DNA of 26,633 nt from CAYFVR01 sp046541515 (GCA_046541515.1 JBKHDD010000054.1:1-26633); one strand, 5' to 3'. Shown: positions 16,580 through 25,151, numbered from the stretch's first letter. Numbers and translations: made by a program. The notes: generated by a model from the sequence alone, not told the origin.

Positions 16580-17979
16580 CCCCCATCGTCGCCGTTATCG
16601 GCCGACCCAACGTCGGCAAATCCACATTTTTCAACCGCATCACCAAAAGCCGGGACGCCCTGGTGGACGACGTTCCCGGCGTCACCCGGGACCGCATCTA
16701 CCGGGACGCCACCTGGGACGAGGTTCCCTTCACCGTGGTGGACACGGGCGGCTTTTTGGAAAGCGACACCGACCCCTTCGCCGGCCACATCCGCGCCCAG
16801 ATCGAACAGGCGGTGCGGGAAGCCGACGCCGTCGTCCTGCTTTTGGACGGCAAGAACGGCCTGTCCCCCTTCGACCGGGATCTGATCGAACTGATCCGCG
16901 ACCACGAAGGGGACCGTCCCGTGCTGGTGGCGGTCAACAAAATCGACGGCGAGGAGCAGGAAATCCATCTGGGCGAATTCTACGAGCTGGGCCTGGACAA
17001 CCTGTTTCCCATCTCGGCGGCCCATGGCTACGGCGTCCCGGACTTCCTGGACGCGCTGATCGAAGTCCTTCCCCCCGCGGAACCGGAACCTTGTTCCGAC
17101 GAAATCCGGGTGGCGGTGGTGGGACGGCCCAACGCGGGAAAATCCTCTCTGGTCAACCGGCTGCTGGGCGCGGAGCGGGTGGTGGTCAGCGACGTGCCCG
17201 GCACCACCCGGGACGCCGTGGATACCGTTTTGACCTCCGGCGGCCGGACCTACCGGCTGGTGGACACCGCCGGCATCCGGCGAAAGGGAAAAGTCCGCGC
17301 CAAAATCGAAAAATTCTCCATCATCAAGGCGCTCAAAAGCCTGGATCGGTGCGACGTGGCCCTGGTGTTGCTGGACGCCGGCGAAGGCATCACCGATCAG
17401 GACATGACCGTGGCGGGCTACGCCAACGACCGGGGCTGCGCCTGCGTGCTCCTCTGCAACAAATGGGACCTGGTGGAAAAAGACCGGGACGCGGCCCGTC
17501 GCCACATGGAGCGATTGCGGGACGCCGCCCGCTTTCTGCCCTTCGCGCCCACCATGACCATTTCCGCCCTCACCGGCCTGCGGGTGGGAAAAATCCTCAA
17601 GAACGTCAACGACGTGTACGATCAGTACGTCGCCCGGATCGGCACCGGCCAGGTGAACCGGATCGTGGAGGAGGCGGTGGCCCGCAACGAACCGCCCATG
17701 CACAAGGGAAAGCGGCTGAAGTTCTACTACGCCACACAGGTCGCCTCCCGGCCGCCCACCTTCGTCTGCTTCGTCAATTTTCCGGAGGCGGTCCATTTCT
17801 CCTACAAACGGTATCTGGTCAACCAACTGCGGGAAGAAACCGGGCTCGACCAGACGCCCCTTCGGCTTCTGTTGCGGCAGCGCACCGGCCGGATCGATTT
17901 CGGAACGCTCAAACCCAACAAAAAGTTCGGCAAGAAGGTCAACCAGAAGAACGAGCGCCGGAAACGCCGGCGGTCCTGA
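16576..17979 (+). CDS. der: Ribosome biogenesis GTPase Der (EngA)
   Basis: 467 aa with two tandem GTPase domains, which is diagnostic of Der. The first has G1 GRPNVGKS (9-16), DTGG and NKID; the second has G1 GRPNAGKS (183-190), DTAGIRRKGKV and NKWD. A C-terminal KH-like domain (about 355-445) includes PPMHKGKRLKFYYATQ, and the basic end is KKVNQKNERRKRRRS. Der acts in maturation of the 50S ribosomal subunit and is essential in most bacteria. The start overlaps the stop of the upstream Uma2 gene and has no good ribosome site of its own. The first domain's G3 reads DTGG as usual for the family. Confidence 0.97.
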   Translation: MTPIVAVIGRPNVGKSTFFNRITKSRDALVDDVPGVTRDRIYRDATWDEVPFTVVDTGGFLESDTDPFAGHIRAQIEQAVREADAVVLLLDGKNGLSPFDRDLIELIRDHEGDRPVLVAVNKIDGEEQEIHLGEFYELGLDNLFPISAAHGYGVPDFLDALIEVLPPAEPEPCSDEIRVAVVGRPNAGKSSLVNRLLGAERVVVSDVPGTTRDAVDTVLTSGGRTYRLVDTAGIRRKGKVRAKIEKFSIIKALKSLDRCDVALVLLDAGEGITDQDMTVAGYANDRGCACVLLCNKWDLVEKDRDAARRHMERLRDAARFLPFAPTMTISALTGLRVGKILKNVNDVYDQYVARIGTGQVNRIVEEAVARNEPPMHKGKRLKFYYATQVASRPPTFVCFVNFPEAVHFSYKRYLVNQLREETGLDQTPLRLLLRQRTGRIDFGTLKPNKKFGKKVNQKNERRKRRRS

Positions 17980-18088
17980 TCCCTTCGGAAGGGAGGTGAT
18001 GTCCGACCTGCGGCAAGGCAACGGGGTTCATGCGATTCAAGCGGCGCGGCGCGTGCCGCCGGCGCCGAAACCATGAAAGGAAGGAACC

Positions 18089-19306
18089 ATGAAGCGTGTT
18101 TGCATGTTGGCCGTCGCCCTCCTGTTTTTCGCCGCCTCCATCGTCCCCGCCGGGGCGGCGGAGCCGGTAAAACTCGGTTTCGTCTACATCATGTCGGGTC
18201 CCTTCGCCACCTACGGACAGTTCGCCAAGCAGGGCGCGGAGTTGGCCATCGAGGAGATCAACGCGGCCGGCGGCATCGACGGCCGCGAAGTGGAAGCCTA
18301 TTTCGAGGACTCCACCGGCAAGCCCGACGTGGCCCTGCGAGCCATCCGGAGGCTGGTCTTTCAGGAAGAGGTGGACGCGGTCGTCGGGCTCGACTCCAGC
18401 GGCGTCGCCAAAACCGTGGTGCCGGCCCTCAGCCAGATGAAAACGCCGCTCATCATCACCCACGCCGCCACGCCGGACCTCACCGGGAACGTCTGCAATC
18501 CCTACACCTTCCGGATCTCCCTCAACTTGCCGCAAAACGTCAAGGCGGGGGCCATGCTGGCCGCCGCCACCGACGCCAAAACCTGGGGCACCGTGGGGCC
18601 GGACTACTCCTTCGGCCGGCAGTCCTGGGAATATTTCGTGAAATATCTTTCCGCCGAAAAGCCGGAGGCCGAGTTCCTGCCGGAAGGCGAGGCCGCCTTC
18701 TCCGCCATCAGCACCACCGACTTCAATCCCTACATCACCAAAATTATGAGCGCCAATCCCGACGGCGTCTTCATCTCCCTGTGGGGCGGCAACCTGATCG
18801 ATTTCATTCGACAGGCCGAGCCGCTGGGCTTTTTCGACGGGCGGTTCGAGGTGCTGATGTCGCTGGGCGCGGCCACGGAGGTGCTTTACGCCCTTCAGGA
18901 CAAGATGCCCGAAGACGTCTGGGTGGGCACCCGATACTGGTTCTTGGCCAACGATTCGGAAATGAACAAGAAATTCCGCGAATCCTATCAGCGGATCTAC
19001 GGCCAGTTTCCCTCCTACAACGCCCATGGCGCCTACGGCGCGGTCCTGACCTACCAGGCCGCCGTGAAAAAGGCGGGCAGCACCGACAAGGAAGCGGTGG
19101 TCAAGGCGCTGGAGGGGCTGGAGGTGGAATTGCCGGTGGGAAAAATCAGAATCCGGCCGGAGGACCACCAGGCGGTCACCGACGCCGTATGGGGCAAAAC
19201 CGCCGCCGATCCGGACTATCCCATTCGGATTCTCAAGCCCATGGAGAAATTCGGCGGCCCGGAGATTACCCGGCCGGTTTCCGAAACCGACTGCACCATG
19301 GAATAA
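18089..19306 (+). CDS. Branched-chain-amino-acid-type ABC transporter substrate-binding protein
   Basis: 405 aa; start ATG 18089 with an AAGGAAGGAA site. A signal peptide (MKRVCMLAVALLFFAASIVPAGAA) gives a periplasmic type I binding protein of the LivJ/LivK (Peripla_BP_6) family: the mature part starts VKLGFVYIMSGPFATYGQFAKQGAELAIEEINAAGGIDG, then contains VDAVVGLDSSGVAKTVVPAL. Relatives bind leucine, isoleucine and valine, but also aromatic acids, amides and other short acids, so the ligand is uncertain. It is the first gene of a complete five-gene transporter operon and lies 109 bases after der; no promoter stands out in that gap, so read-through from der is possible. Confidence 0.92.
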   Translation: MKRVCMLAVALLFFAASIVPAGAAEPVKLGFVYIMSGPFATYGQFAKQGAELAIEEINAAGGIDGREVEAYFEDSTGKPDVALRAIRRLVFQEEVDAVVGLDSSGVAKTVVPALSQMKTPLIITHAATPDLTGNVCNPYTFRISLNLPQNVKAGAMLAAATDAKTWGTVGPDYSFGRQSWEYFVKYLSAEKPEAEFLPEGEAAFSAISTTDFNPYITKIMSANPDGVFISLWGGNLIDFIRQAEPLGFFDGRFEVLMSLGAATEVLYALQDKMPEDVWVGTRYWFLANDSEMNKKFRESYQRIYGQFPSYNAHGAYGAVLTYQAAVKKAGSTDKEAVVKALEGLEVELPVGKIRIRPEDHQAVTDAVWGKTAADPDYPIRILKPMEKFGGPEITRPVSETDCTME

Positions 19307-19333
19307 TTTTCCGCGACGCAATCGCCTTGCGGA

Positions 19334-19353
19334 CCGGCTCCGACGGGGGCCGG
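19334..19353 (+). repeat. Intercistronic hairpin between binding protein and LivH
   Basis: CCGGCTCC-GACG-GGGGCCGG, an eight-bp stem with one G-U pair and a four-base loop, no T run. Hairpins at this position often protect the binding-protein mRNA from 3' decay so that it exceeds the permease mRNA; that role is inferred here. Confidence 0.5.
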
Positions 19354-19372
19354 CCCGCCTTCGGGAGAACCG

Positions 19373-20233
19373 ATGGAGACCTTCGTTCTCAATCTGCTCA
19401 ACGGGCTGAGCTGGGGCATGCTCCTCTTTCTCATTTCCGTGGGCCTCACCACCGTGTTCGGCGTGCTGGGCGTGCTCAACTTCGCCCACGGCTCCCTCTA
19501 CATGCTGGGGGCCTATTTTTCCATGCAGACGTTGCGGCTGTTTCCCAATTTCTGGCTGGGGCTTCTGGCGGGGCCGGCGCTGGCCGCCGGAATCGGCGCG
19601 CTGATCGAGGTGACCCTGCTTCGCCGGGTCTACGGCCGGGACATCACCTTCCAGCTTCTGCTCACTTTCGCGGTGCTGCTGGTGCTGGACGACGCCGTCC
19701 GGCTGATCTGGGGACCGGGCTTCTACGTGGTCGAACCGCCCGACGCCTTGGCGGGAACGGTGGCCATCCTCGGCACGACCTATCCGGCATACCGACTGTT
19801 CCTGGTGACGGTGGGGATTCTGGCCGGGGGCGGGCTCTGGTTCTTCTTCCAGCGAACCCGCTGGGGCCGGATCATCCGGGCCGCCGCCATGGATCGGGAG
19901 ATGGCCGAGGCCGTCGGTGTGCGAGTACCGCCGCTCTTCACGGGCGTCTTCGCCCTGGGGACCTGGCTGGCCGCCGCGGGCGGGGCCCTGGCCGCGCCCC
20001 AGCAGAGCGTGGGGCCGGCCATGGGCGAGCGCATCATCATCCAAAGCTTCATCGTGGTGGTCTGCGGCGGGCTGGGCAGCTTTCCCGGGGCCCTGGTCGG
20101 GGCGCTGATCCTGGGACTGCTGGAATCCTTCGGCACCGCCTTCGCCGGGGCCGCCCAGATGGCCCTGCCCTACTTTCTCCTGGCCCTGGTGTTGCTGACC
20201 CGGCCCCGCGGCCTTTTCGGCAAGGAGGTTTGA
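19373..20233 (+). CDS. livH: ABC transporter permease, LivH type
   Basis: 286 aa; start ATG 19373 with GGGAG five bases upstream. A polytopic inner-membrane protein of the LivH family: the N-terminal NLLNGLSWGMLLFLISVGLTTVFGVLGVLNFAHGSLYMLGAY stretch with the LNFAHG motif is the family signature, and the C-terminal GGLGSFPGALVGALILGLLESFG repeat-like motif is conserved. It forms the translocation channel with LivM and is powered by LivG and LivF. It is separated by 66 bases from the binding-protein gene and ends one base before the LivM start codon. Confidence 0.95.
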   Translation: METFVLNLLNGLSWGMLLFLISVGLTTVFGVLGVLNFAHGSLYMLGAYFSMQTLRLFPNFWLGLLAGPALAAGIGALIEVTLLRRVYGRDITFQLLLTFAVLLVLDDAVRLIWGPGFYVVEPPDALAGTVAILGTTYPAYRLFLVTVGILAGGGLWFFFQRTRWGRIIRAAAMDREMAEAVGVRVPPLFTGVFALGTWLAAAGGALAAPQQSVGPAMGERIIIQSFIVVVCGGLGSFPGALVGALILGLLESFGTAFAGAAQMALPYFLLALVLLTRPRGLFGKEV

Positions 20234-20234
20234 C

Positions 20235-21203
20235 ATGGCGAGCCTCCTCCGCCGGTTCGCGCCCCTCCTCTGCCTCGCCCTCCTGCTGATCGCGCCCGCC
20301 GCCCTCCCCGTCTACTGGACCATGGTCCTCACCGAAATTTTCATCATGGCGCTGTTCGCCATGAGCTTCAACCTCCTTTTCGGCTACACCGGCCTGCTCT
20401 CCTTCGGCCAGGGCGGCTTTTTCGGCCTGGGGGCCTACGGGACGGCGCTCGTCCTGGCGAACGGTCCCGCCTCCCTGATTACGGCCTTCCTGGCGGGAAT
20501 CGGCGCGGCGGCCGCGGCGGCGCTGGTCATCGGCTTTCTCTCGGTGCGGCGGGACGAGATTTTCTTCGCCATCCTCACCCTGGGCTTCGGGATGATGCTC
20601 TACACCCTGGCCCACAATTGGCGGGCCGTCACCGGCGGCAGCGACGGCATGGCGGTCTTCAACATTCCGCCCCTGTCGCTGGGGAGCTGGGAGACGAGCC
20701 TCTTCCGGCCCACCGCCATGTACCGGTTCACCCTGCTGATCGTCGCGCTGGGCGTCGCCTTTCTCCACCGGGTGGTCCGGTCGCCCTTCGGACTGATGCT
20801 GGTGGCCGCCCGGGAAAATCGGGACCGGCTGGCCTTCGCCGGCGGAAACGTCCGGCTGTTCCGGCTGGCCGCCTTCGTCGTCGCCGGGACCTTCGCGGGG
20901 CTCTCCGGCGCGCTCTTCTGCCTCTTCAACCAGATGGCCACGCCGGACGTCATGCACTGGTCCTTTTCCGCCCATCCGGTGCTCATGACCGTGCTGGGCG
21001 GGGCCGGCGTTTTCTGGGGGCCGGCCTTCGGCGCGGCGGTCTTCTTCCTGCTGGAACAGCTCATCACCCACTTCACCGCCAACTGGATGATCGTGCTGGG
21101 CGGGGCCCTGATTCCGGTGGTGCTCTTTTTCCCCCAAGGATTGCTGGGGACGCTGGCGGCATGGCTCCAACGGCGACGGACCGAAACGGGAGGATCGTCA
21201 TGA
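20235..21203 (+). CDS. livM: ABC transporter permease, LivM type
   Basis: 322 aa; start ATG 20235 is served by AAGGAGG located at the end of livH. It has about eight to ten membrane helices; FAMSFNLLFGYTGLLSFGQGGFFGLGAYGTAL is the LivM signature, and the EAA-like loop with AARENRDRLAFAG (about 192-204) contacts the ATPases. The C-terminal GGAGVFWGPAFGAAVFFLLEQ matches the LivH/LivM family. It ends with a four-base ATGA overlap with livG, so translation is coupled. The gene is complete and of normal length. Confidence 0.95.
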   Translation: MASLLRRFAPLLCLALLLIAPAALPVYWTMVLTEIFIMALFAMSFNLLFGYTGLLSFGQGGFFGLGAYGTALVLANGPASLITAFLAGIGAAAAAALVIGFLSVRRDEIFFAILTLGFGMMLYTLAHNWRAVTGGSDGMAVFNIPPLSLGSWETSLFRPTAMYRFTLLIVALGVAFLHRVVRSPFGLMLVAARENRDRLAFAGGNVRLFRLAAFVVAGTFAGLSGALFCLFNQMATPDVMHWSFSAHPVLMTVLGGAGVFWGPAFGAAVFFLLEQLITHFTANWMIVLGGALIPVVLFFPQGLLGTLAAWLQRRRTETGGSS

Positions 21204-22069
21204 GCGGAGCGCCCATCCTCCGAATCGAAGGCGTCGGCCGGAAGTTCGGCAAGTTCACCGCCCTGGCCGACGTGACTCTTTCGATCCGCCCCGGCGTTCT
21301 CTCGGCGCTGATCGGTCCCAACGGCGCGGGGAAAACCACCTTTTACAACGTGATTTCCGGCCGGTTCGCGCCCACTTCGGGCCGGGTCTGGTTTAAAGAC
21401 CGGGAAATCACCGGAATGCCGGCCCACAAAATTCCGGCCCTGGGGCTGCTGCGGTCGTTTCAGATCACCAACATCTTCGAACGGCTGACGGCGCTGGAAA
21501 ATGTGATGGCGCCGCTGGTGCTTCACCATGGCCGCTCCCTTTCCGCCTGGACGCCCTTGGGAAAAAAGGGCCGGTTGCGGAAGGAGGGGCTGGAGATTCT
21601 GGACCGGTTGCGTCTTGCGGACCAGGCCGAACGGCCGGCGGCGGAGCTGGCCTACGGCGACAAGCGGCTGCTGGAGATCGCCATCGTCATGGCCCGGGAC
21701 CCGGAGATGATTCTGCTGGACGAGCCCACCGCCGGCATGACGCCCGAGGAAACCGACCACATGACCCGGTTCATCCGGAGGCTGGCCGACGACTCGGGGA
21801 TCACCTTCTTCCTGACCGAGCACGACATGAAAGTGGTCTTTTCCATCTGCGACTATGTCTACGTTCTCCACCAAGGGCGGCTGATGACCCGGGGAACCCC
21901 GGCGGAAATCCGCGAAAACGAAGACGTTCGCACCGCCTACCTGGGCGGCGGTTTTGACGCGCCGGCGGATCGCAAGGGGGAAGCGGTCGGCGAACGGTCC
22001 GAGGATTCCCCGGCGGGCGGAGCGAAAGACCGGACGGACGAATCCGTCCCGGACGGCGGGGAGGAATAG
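21200..22069 (+). CDS. livG: ABC transporter ATPase, LivG type, with acidic C-terminal tail
   Basis: 289 aa; start ATG 21200 overlaps the livM stop by four bases. Walker A is GPNGAGKT (39-46), the signature region reads ELAYGDKRLLEIA, Walker B is MILLDEPTAGM, and the H-loop is LTEHDM. The FQITNIFERLTALENV stretch (Q-loop) is typical of LivG. After the normal end near residue 252 there is an extra tail of roughly 37 residues rich in D, E, G and A (ADRKGEAVGERSED...VPDGGEE), which is unusual and presumably disordered. It pairs with LivF to power the permease. Confidence 0.95.
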   Translation: MSGAPILRIEGVGRKFGKFTALADVTLSIRPGVLSALIGPNGAGKTTFYNVISGRFAPTSGRVWFKDREITGMPAHKIPALGLLRSFQITNIFERLTALENVMAPLVLHHGRSLSAWTPLGKKGRLRKEGLEILDRLRLADQAERPAAELAYGDKRLLEIAIVMARDPEMILLDEPTAGMTPEETDHMTRFIRRLADDSGITFFLTEHDMKVVFSICDYVYVLHQGRLMTRGTPAEIRENEDVRTAYLGGGFDAPADRKGEAVGERSEDSPAGGAKDRTDESVPDGGEE

Positions 22070-22071
22070 CC

Positions 22072-22770
22072 ATGCTCTCGGTGGAAAACATCCACGTCTA
22101 CCACGGCGACAGCCATGTGCTCCAGGGCGTGAGCCTGGAAGTGAACCAGGGCGAGGTCGTCTGCCTGCTGGGCCGCAACGGCGCGGGAAAAACCACCACC
22201 CTGCGGGGAATCGTCGGCTTCGCGCCCCCCAAACAGGGCCGGGTGATTTTTGGCGGCAAAACCATCAGTGGACGCCCGGTGTTCGAAAACGTCCGGCGCG
22301 GGATCGGCTACGTGCCGGAGGACCGGCGGATTTTCTCCGCGCTCACGGTGGCGGAAAACCTGGAAGTGGCGGCCCTCCCGCCCCGGCCGGGCCAGGAACC
22401 CTGGACCCGGGACCGGATTTTCGAGGTCTTTCCGCTGCTGGCCGACCTGCGACATCGGCGGGGCGGGGACATGAGCGGCGGCGAGCAGCAGATGCTGGCG
22501 GTGGCCCGGGCCTTGGCGGGCAATCCCCGACTGCTGCTGCTGGACGAGCCCTGCGAGGGGCTGGCGCCGGTCATCGTGGAAAAACTGGGAACCCTCATCG
22601 CCGACCTGGCCGGCCGGATTCCCATTCTGCTGGCGGAACAAAACGCGGTGTTCGCCCTTTCCGTGTCCGACCGGGGCTACGTTGTGGAAAAAGGGCGCAT
22701 TCAGTTTTCCGGAGACCGGGACGAACTCCGAAACAACCGGGAGGTGCAGGATCGCTATCTTGCCGTTTAG
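22072..22770 (+). CDS. livF: ABC transporter ATPase, LivF type
   Basis: 232 aa; start ATG 22072, two bases after the livG stop, with GGGGAGGAA upstream. Walker A is GRNGAGKT (34-41), the signature MSGGEQQMLAVARAL, Walker B LLLLDEPCEGLAP, and the H-loop position carries the LLAEQN motif usual for LivF. The GYVPEDRRIFSALTVAENL stretch is also LivF-typical. It completes the transporter: binding protein, two permeases, two ATPases. The stop codon lies inside the probable start region of the chemoreceptor gene, suggesting that all six genes form one operon. Confidence 0.95.
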   Translation: MLSVENIHVYHGDSHVLQGVSLEVNQGEVVCLLGRNGAGKTTTLRGIVGFAPPKQGRVIFGGKTISGRPVFENVRRGIGYVPEDRRIFSALTVAENLEVAALPPRPGQEPWTRDRIFEVFPLLADLRHRRGGDMSGGEQQMLAVARALAGNPRLLLLDEPCEGLAPVIVEKLGTLIADLAGRIPILLAEQNAVFALSVSDRGYVVEKGRIQFSGDRDELRNNREVQDRYLAV

Positions 22771-25081
22771 CCGAGGAAGAAGGGAGTCCGGCGGCGGACG
22801 TCTGAGCGTTCGGCTCTACGGGACGGTGCTCCTGCTGGCGCTGGTGATCGCGCTGGTGGCGGCCATCGGCATCGGCCAGATGGCCCGCATGGGGCGCGAC
22901 TTCCGCCATGCCGTGGAGGTGGCCGGGGAACAGGTGCGAACCGCCGAGGCCATTCTCCGCCGCATCGCCGAAGTGGAGGCCATGGAAGCCGATCTGATTC
23001 TGGCGAACGACACCGGAGAGATGGACGACTTGGCCGGACGAATGGACGCGGCCATCGACCAGATCAACGGCGCGATGGATCGGCTTCGGAACATGGGGGA
23101 AACGACCGACGCCGAGGAACTGGACGCCTTCGCGGTCCTCTGGTCGGCCTATCTGGATCTGAACCGGCAAGTCCGGGCCCTGGCCCGTCTCAATTCCAAC
23201 GTGCGGGCCCGGGCGCTCTCCGACGGGCCGGGACGGAAAGCCTTTGAAACCTGCCAGGCGCTGGCCGCCGAACTGGCGGCCCGAAGCCGGGAGCGGGTGG
23301 CGGAACGGGTCGCCGCCTTGCGAGCGTCGGATTACCGGGTGTCTCTGGGAGACCGGATCATCCGCAACATGCTCTACATCCACCGCGCGGAAAAGAACAT
23401 CATCCTGGAAACCCGCTACAACGTGGAACGCCCCATCAATCAGCGGCAGGAAAGTCTGGACGCCGCCGAAGCCGCCGCGACGGAGCTGGAATCCCTCATG
23501 TCCAACGAGGAGGGGGGCGCGCTGTTTCGCCGGTTTCGGCGGGCCTACAAAAGCTTTCTGGATACCAGCAACCGGGCCGTGGACCTGGCGCTTGCCGATC
23601 GGACCGAGGAGGCGCGGATGATTTCCGTGGGGGGCGGACGGGCCTACTACAACCGAGCCGAGCGGGCCTTGGACCGGCTGGCCGGCTTTAACGCCGCCCG
23701 AAGCGAGGCCCACGCCCTGCGGGCCGAATCCGCCGTTTCCAACGCGCTGGCCGCCGAAGCGCTTCGGGCCGATTTGCTCGCCATCAAGGGGCTGGAAAAG
23801 GACCTGATCCTGGACCTCACGGAAGAAGGAATGGCCGCCTGCGCGGAAACCGCGGAGCAAAGAATCGCGACGGCGGAAGAGCGGATGGAAACGCTGTCCG
23901 CCATGGCCGACGCCGACATGGCGGACGGCATCGCCGCCCTGGGAAGCGCCTGGGAGCGTCTGCTGGAGATCCATCGACAGGTCGCCGCCACGGCCATGGA
24001 AAACGGCAACCAGCGGGCCCGCCGCCTGTCCCTGTCGGAAGCCCGTCCCCTGGCCGAACAAGCCGCGCGGCGCATGGAAGCCATCGCGGCGGAACACCGG
24101 AAGGCCATGGCCTCGGCCCGCGAAGCCAGCGACGCGGCGGCCAAAAGCGCCCGCCGGAACATGTTGCTGGCCGGGGCGGTCGGCGCCCTGCTGGGCGGCG
24201 GTCTGGCGTTCTGGCTGCTGGCCGGGCTCAATCGCCGCTTGCGGGGCTGGCTCGTTCGGCTGGACCGGGGCGCCTCCGGCGTCCACGCCGCCGCCCGACA
24301 AATCGCCTCGGCCGGGGAGCAGCTCGCCGCCGGGGCCAATCGACAGGCGGCCGCGCTGGAGGAAACCCGGGGGTTCGCGGAGGAGGTGAAAGGAAAGACC
24401 CGGGACAACGCCGGGCACGCCGCGGAGGCGGATCGGGGGATGGCGCAAGCCCGGGATCGGCTGAAACGCAGCGACGACGCCATGGCCCGACTGGAATCCG
24501 CCATGGCCGCCATCGGCCGCTCCGGCGCGGAGGCGTCCAAGGTGCTGGAAGGGGTGGACGACATCGCCACCCAGACCAACCTGTTGGCGCTAAACGCCGC
24601 CGTGGAGGCGGCCCGGGCCGGCCGGGCCGGCGCCGGTTTCTCGGTGGTGGCGATGGAAGTCCGCAACCTGGCCCGCCGCTCGGCCGAGGAATCCCGAAAT
24701 ACGGCAGAGGTGCTGCGCGGTTCGGAAGAACGGGTGCGGGAAGGCGCGGAACTGGTTTCCGAACTCCAGGCCGCCTACGGCGAAGCGGCCGAAGCCGCCC
24801 GCTCCAGCGCCGACCGCGTCACCGAAATCGCCGCCGCCGCCACCGAAAGCGCCGCCGCCCTGGATCAGCTCCAATCCGCCATCTCCGGCGTGGACGAAGT
24901 GGTCCAGATGAACGCCGGCAACGCGGAGGAACTGGCCTCCGCCGCCGCCGAAATGGTGGCGGAAGCGGGCCGGGTGCGGGAGGTGGTGGGGGAGTTGCGG
25001 CGGACCTTGGGCGGGAAGCTCGAAGCAAATGGTCAAAAAGAGGACAAAGCCCCATCCGTCCGAGCGAGGGGCCGATCCTGA
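22760..25081 (+). CDS. Methyl-accepting chemotaxis protein with a triplicated helical sensor
   Basis: About 773 aa from the preferred TTG start at 22760, which overlaps livF by 11 bases and has CAGGA eight bases upstream; no ATG fits, so the start is uncertain. Order: basic N-terminus, TM1 (about 19-41), a 425-residue periplasmic helical region, TM2 (about 468-490), then a cytoplasmic signalling domain with the tip QTNLLALNAAVEAARAG (about 604-620) and GFSVVAMEVRNLARRSAEES. The periplasmic part is three modules in exact 135-residue register (E76/E211/E346; W128/Y263/W398; R151/R286/R421). Only a stub of a HAMP domain (LNRRLRGWLVRLDRG) follows TM2. QAAALEET and similar sites suit CheR/CheB methylation; no CheR-tether pentapeptide at the end. 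The ligand is unknown; the transporter neighbours suggest a shared one. Confidence 0.9.
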   Translation: MPFSRGRRESGGGRLSVRLYGTVLLLALVIALVAAIGIGQMARMGRDFRHAVEVAGEQVRTAEAILRRIAEVEAMEADLILANDTGEMDDLAGRMDAAIDQINGAMDRLRNMGETTDAEELDAFAVLWSAYLDLNRQVRALARLNSNVRARALSDGPGRKAFETCQALAAELAARSRERVAERVAALRASDYRVSLGDRIIRNMLYIHRAEKNIILETRYNVERPINQRQESLDAAEAAATELESLMSNEEGGALFRRFRRAYKSFLDTSNRAVDLALADRTEEARMISVGGGRAYYNRAERALDRLAGFNAARSEAHALRAESAVSNALAAEALRADLLAIKGLEKDLILDLTEEGMAACAETAEQRIATAEERMETLSAMADADMADGIAALGSAWERLLEIHRQVAATAMENGNQRARRLSLSEARPLAEQAARRMEAIAAEHRKAMASAREASDAAAKSARRNMLLAGAVGALLGGGLAFWLLAGLNRRLRGWLVRLDRGASGVHAAARQIASAGEQLAAGANRQAAALEETRGFAEEVKGKTRDNAGHAAEADRGMAQARDRLKRSDDAMARLESAMAAIGRSGAEASKVLEGVDDIATQTNLLALNAAVEAARAGRAGAGFSVVAMEVRNLARRSAEESRNTAEVLRGSEERVREGAELVSELQAAYGEAAEAARSSADRVTEIAAAATESAAALDQLQSAISGVDEVVQMNAGNAEELASAAAEMVAEAGRVREVVGELRRTLGGKLEANGQKEDKAPSVRARGRS

Positions 25082-25106
25082 GCGGTCGGGACGGCCAAAA
25101 AGCGGA

Positions 25107-25151
25107 CGCCGGCCTATCCAAATTCAAACCGGCGCCGGGCGCGTTCTTTTT
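25107..25151 (+). terminator. Candidate terminator of the transporter-chemoreceptor operon
   Basis: CGCCGG (25107-25112) pairs with CCGGCG (25129-25134) over a 16-base loop; a GC stretch and then TTCTTTTT follow. It lies 26 bases after the chemoreceptor stop. The spacing to the T run is imperfect, so confidence is modest. Confidence 0.4.

Noticed and set aside
16504..18021. 505-codon minus-strand frame opposite der
   Set aside because: It is antisense of an intact two-domain GTPase and has no domain of its own.
17999..18076. 25-codon frame between der and the binding-protein gene as a possible attenuation leader
   Set aside because: Its ribosome-like GGAGGTG is only a base or two from the ATG, and the peptide is not enriched in leucine, isoleucine or valine; no paired terminator/antiterminator is visible.
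17939..20236. 765-codon minus-strand frame opposite the binding protein and livH
   Set aside because: It is composition-driven antisense of two clear transporter genes and shows only low-complexity G/H/Q/E-rich peptide.
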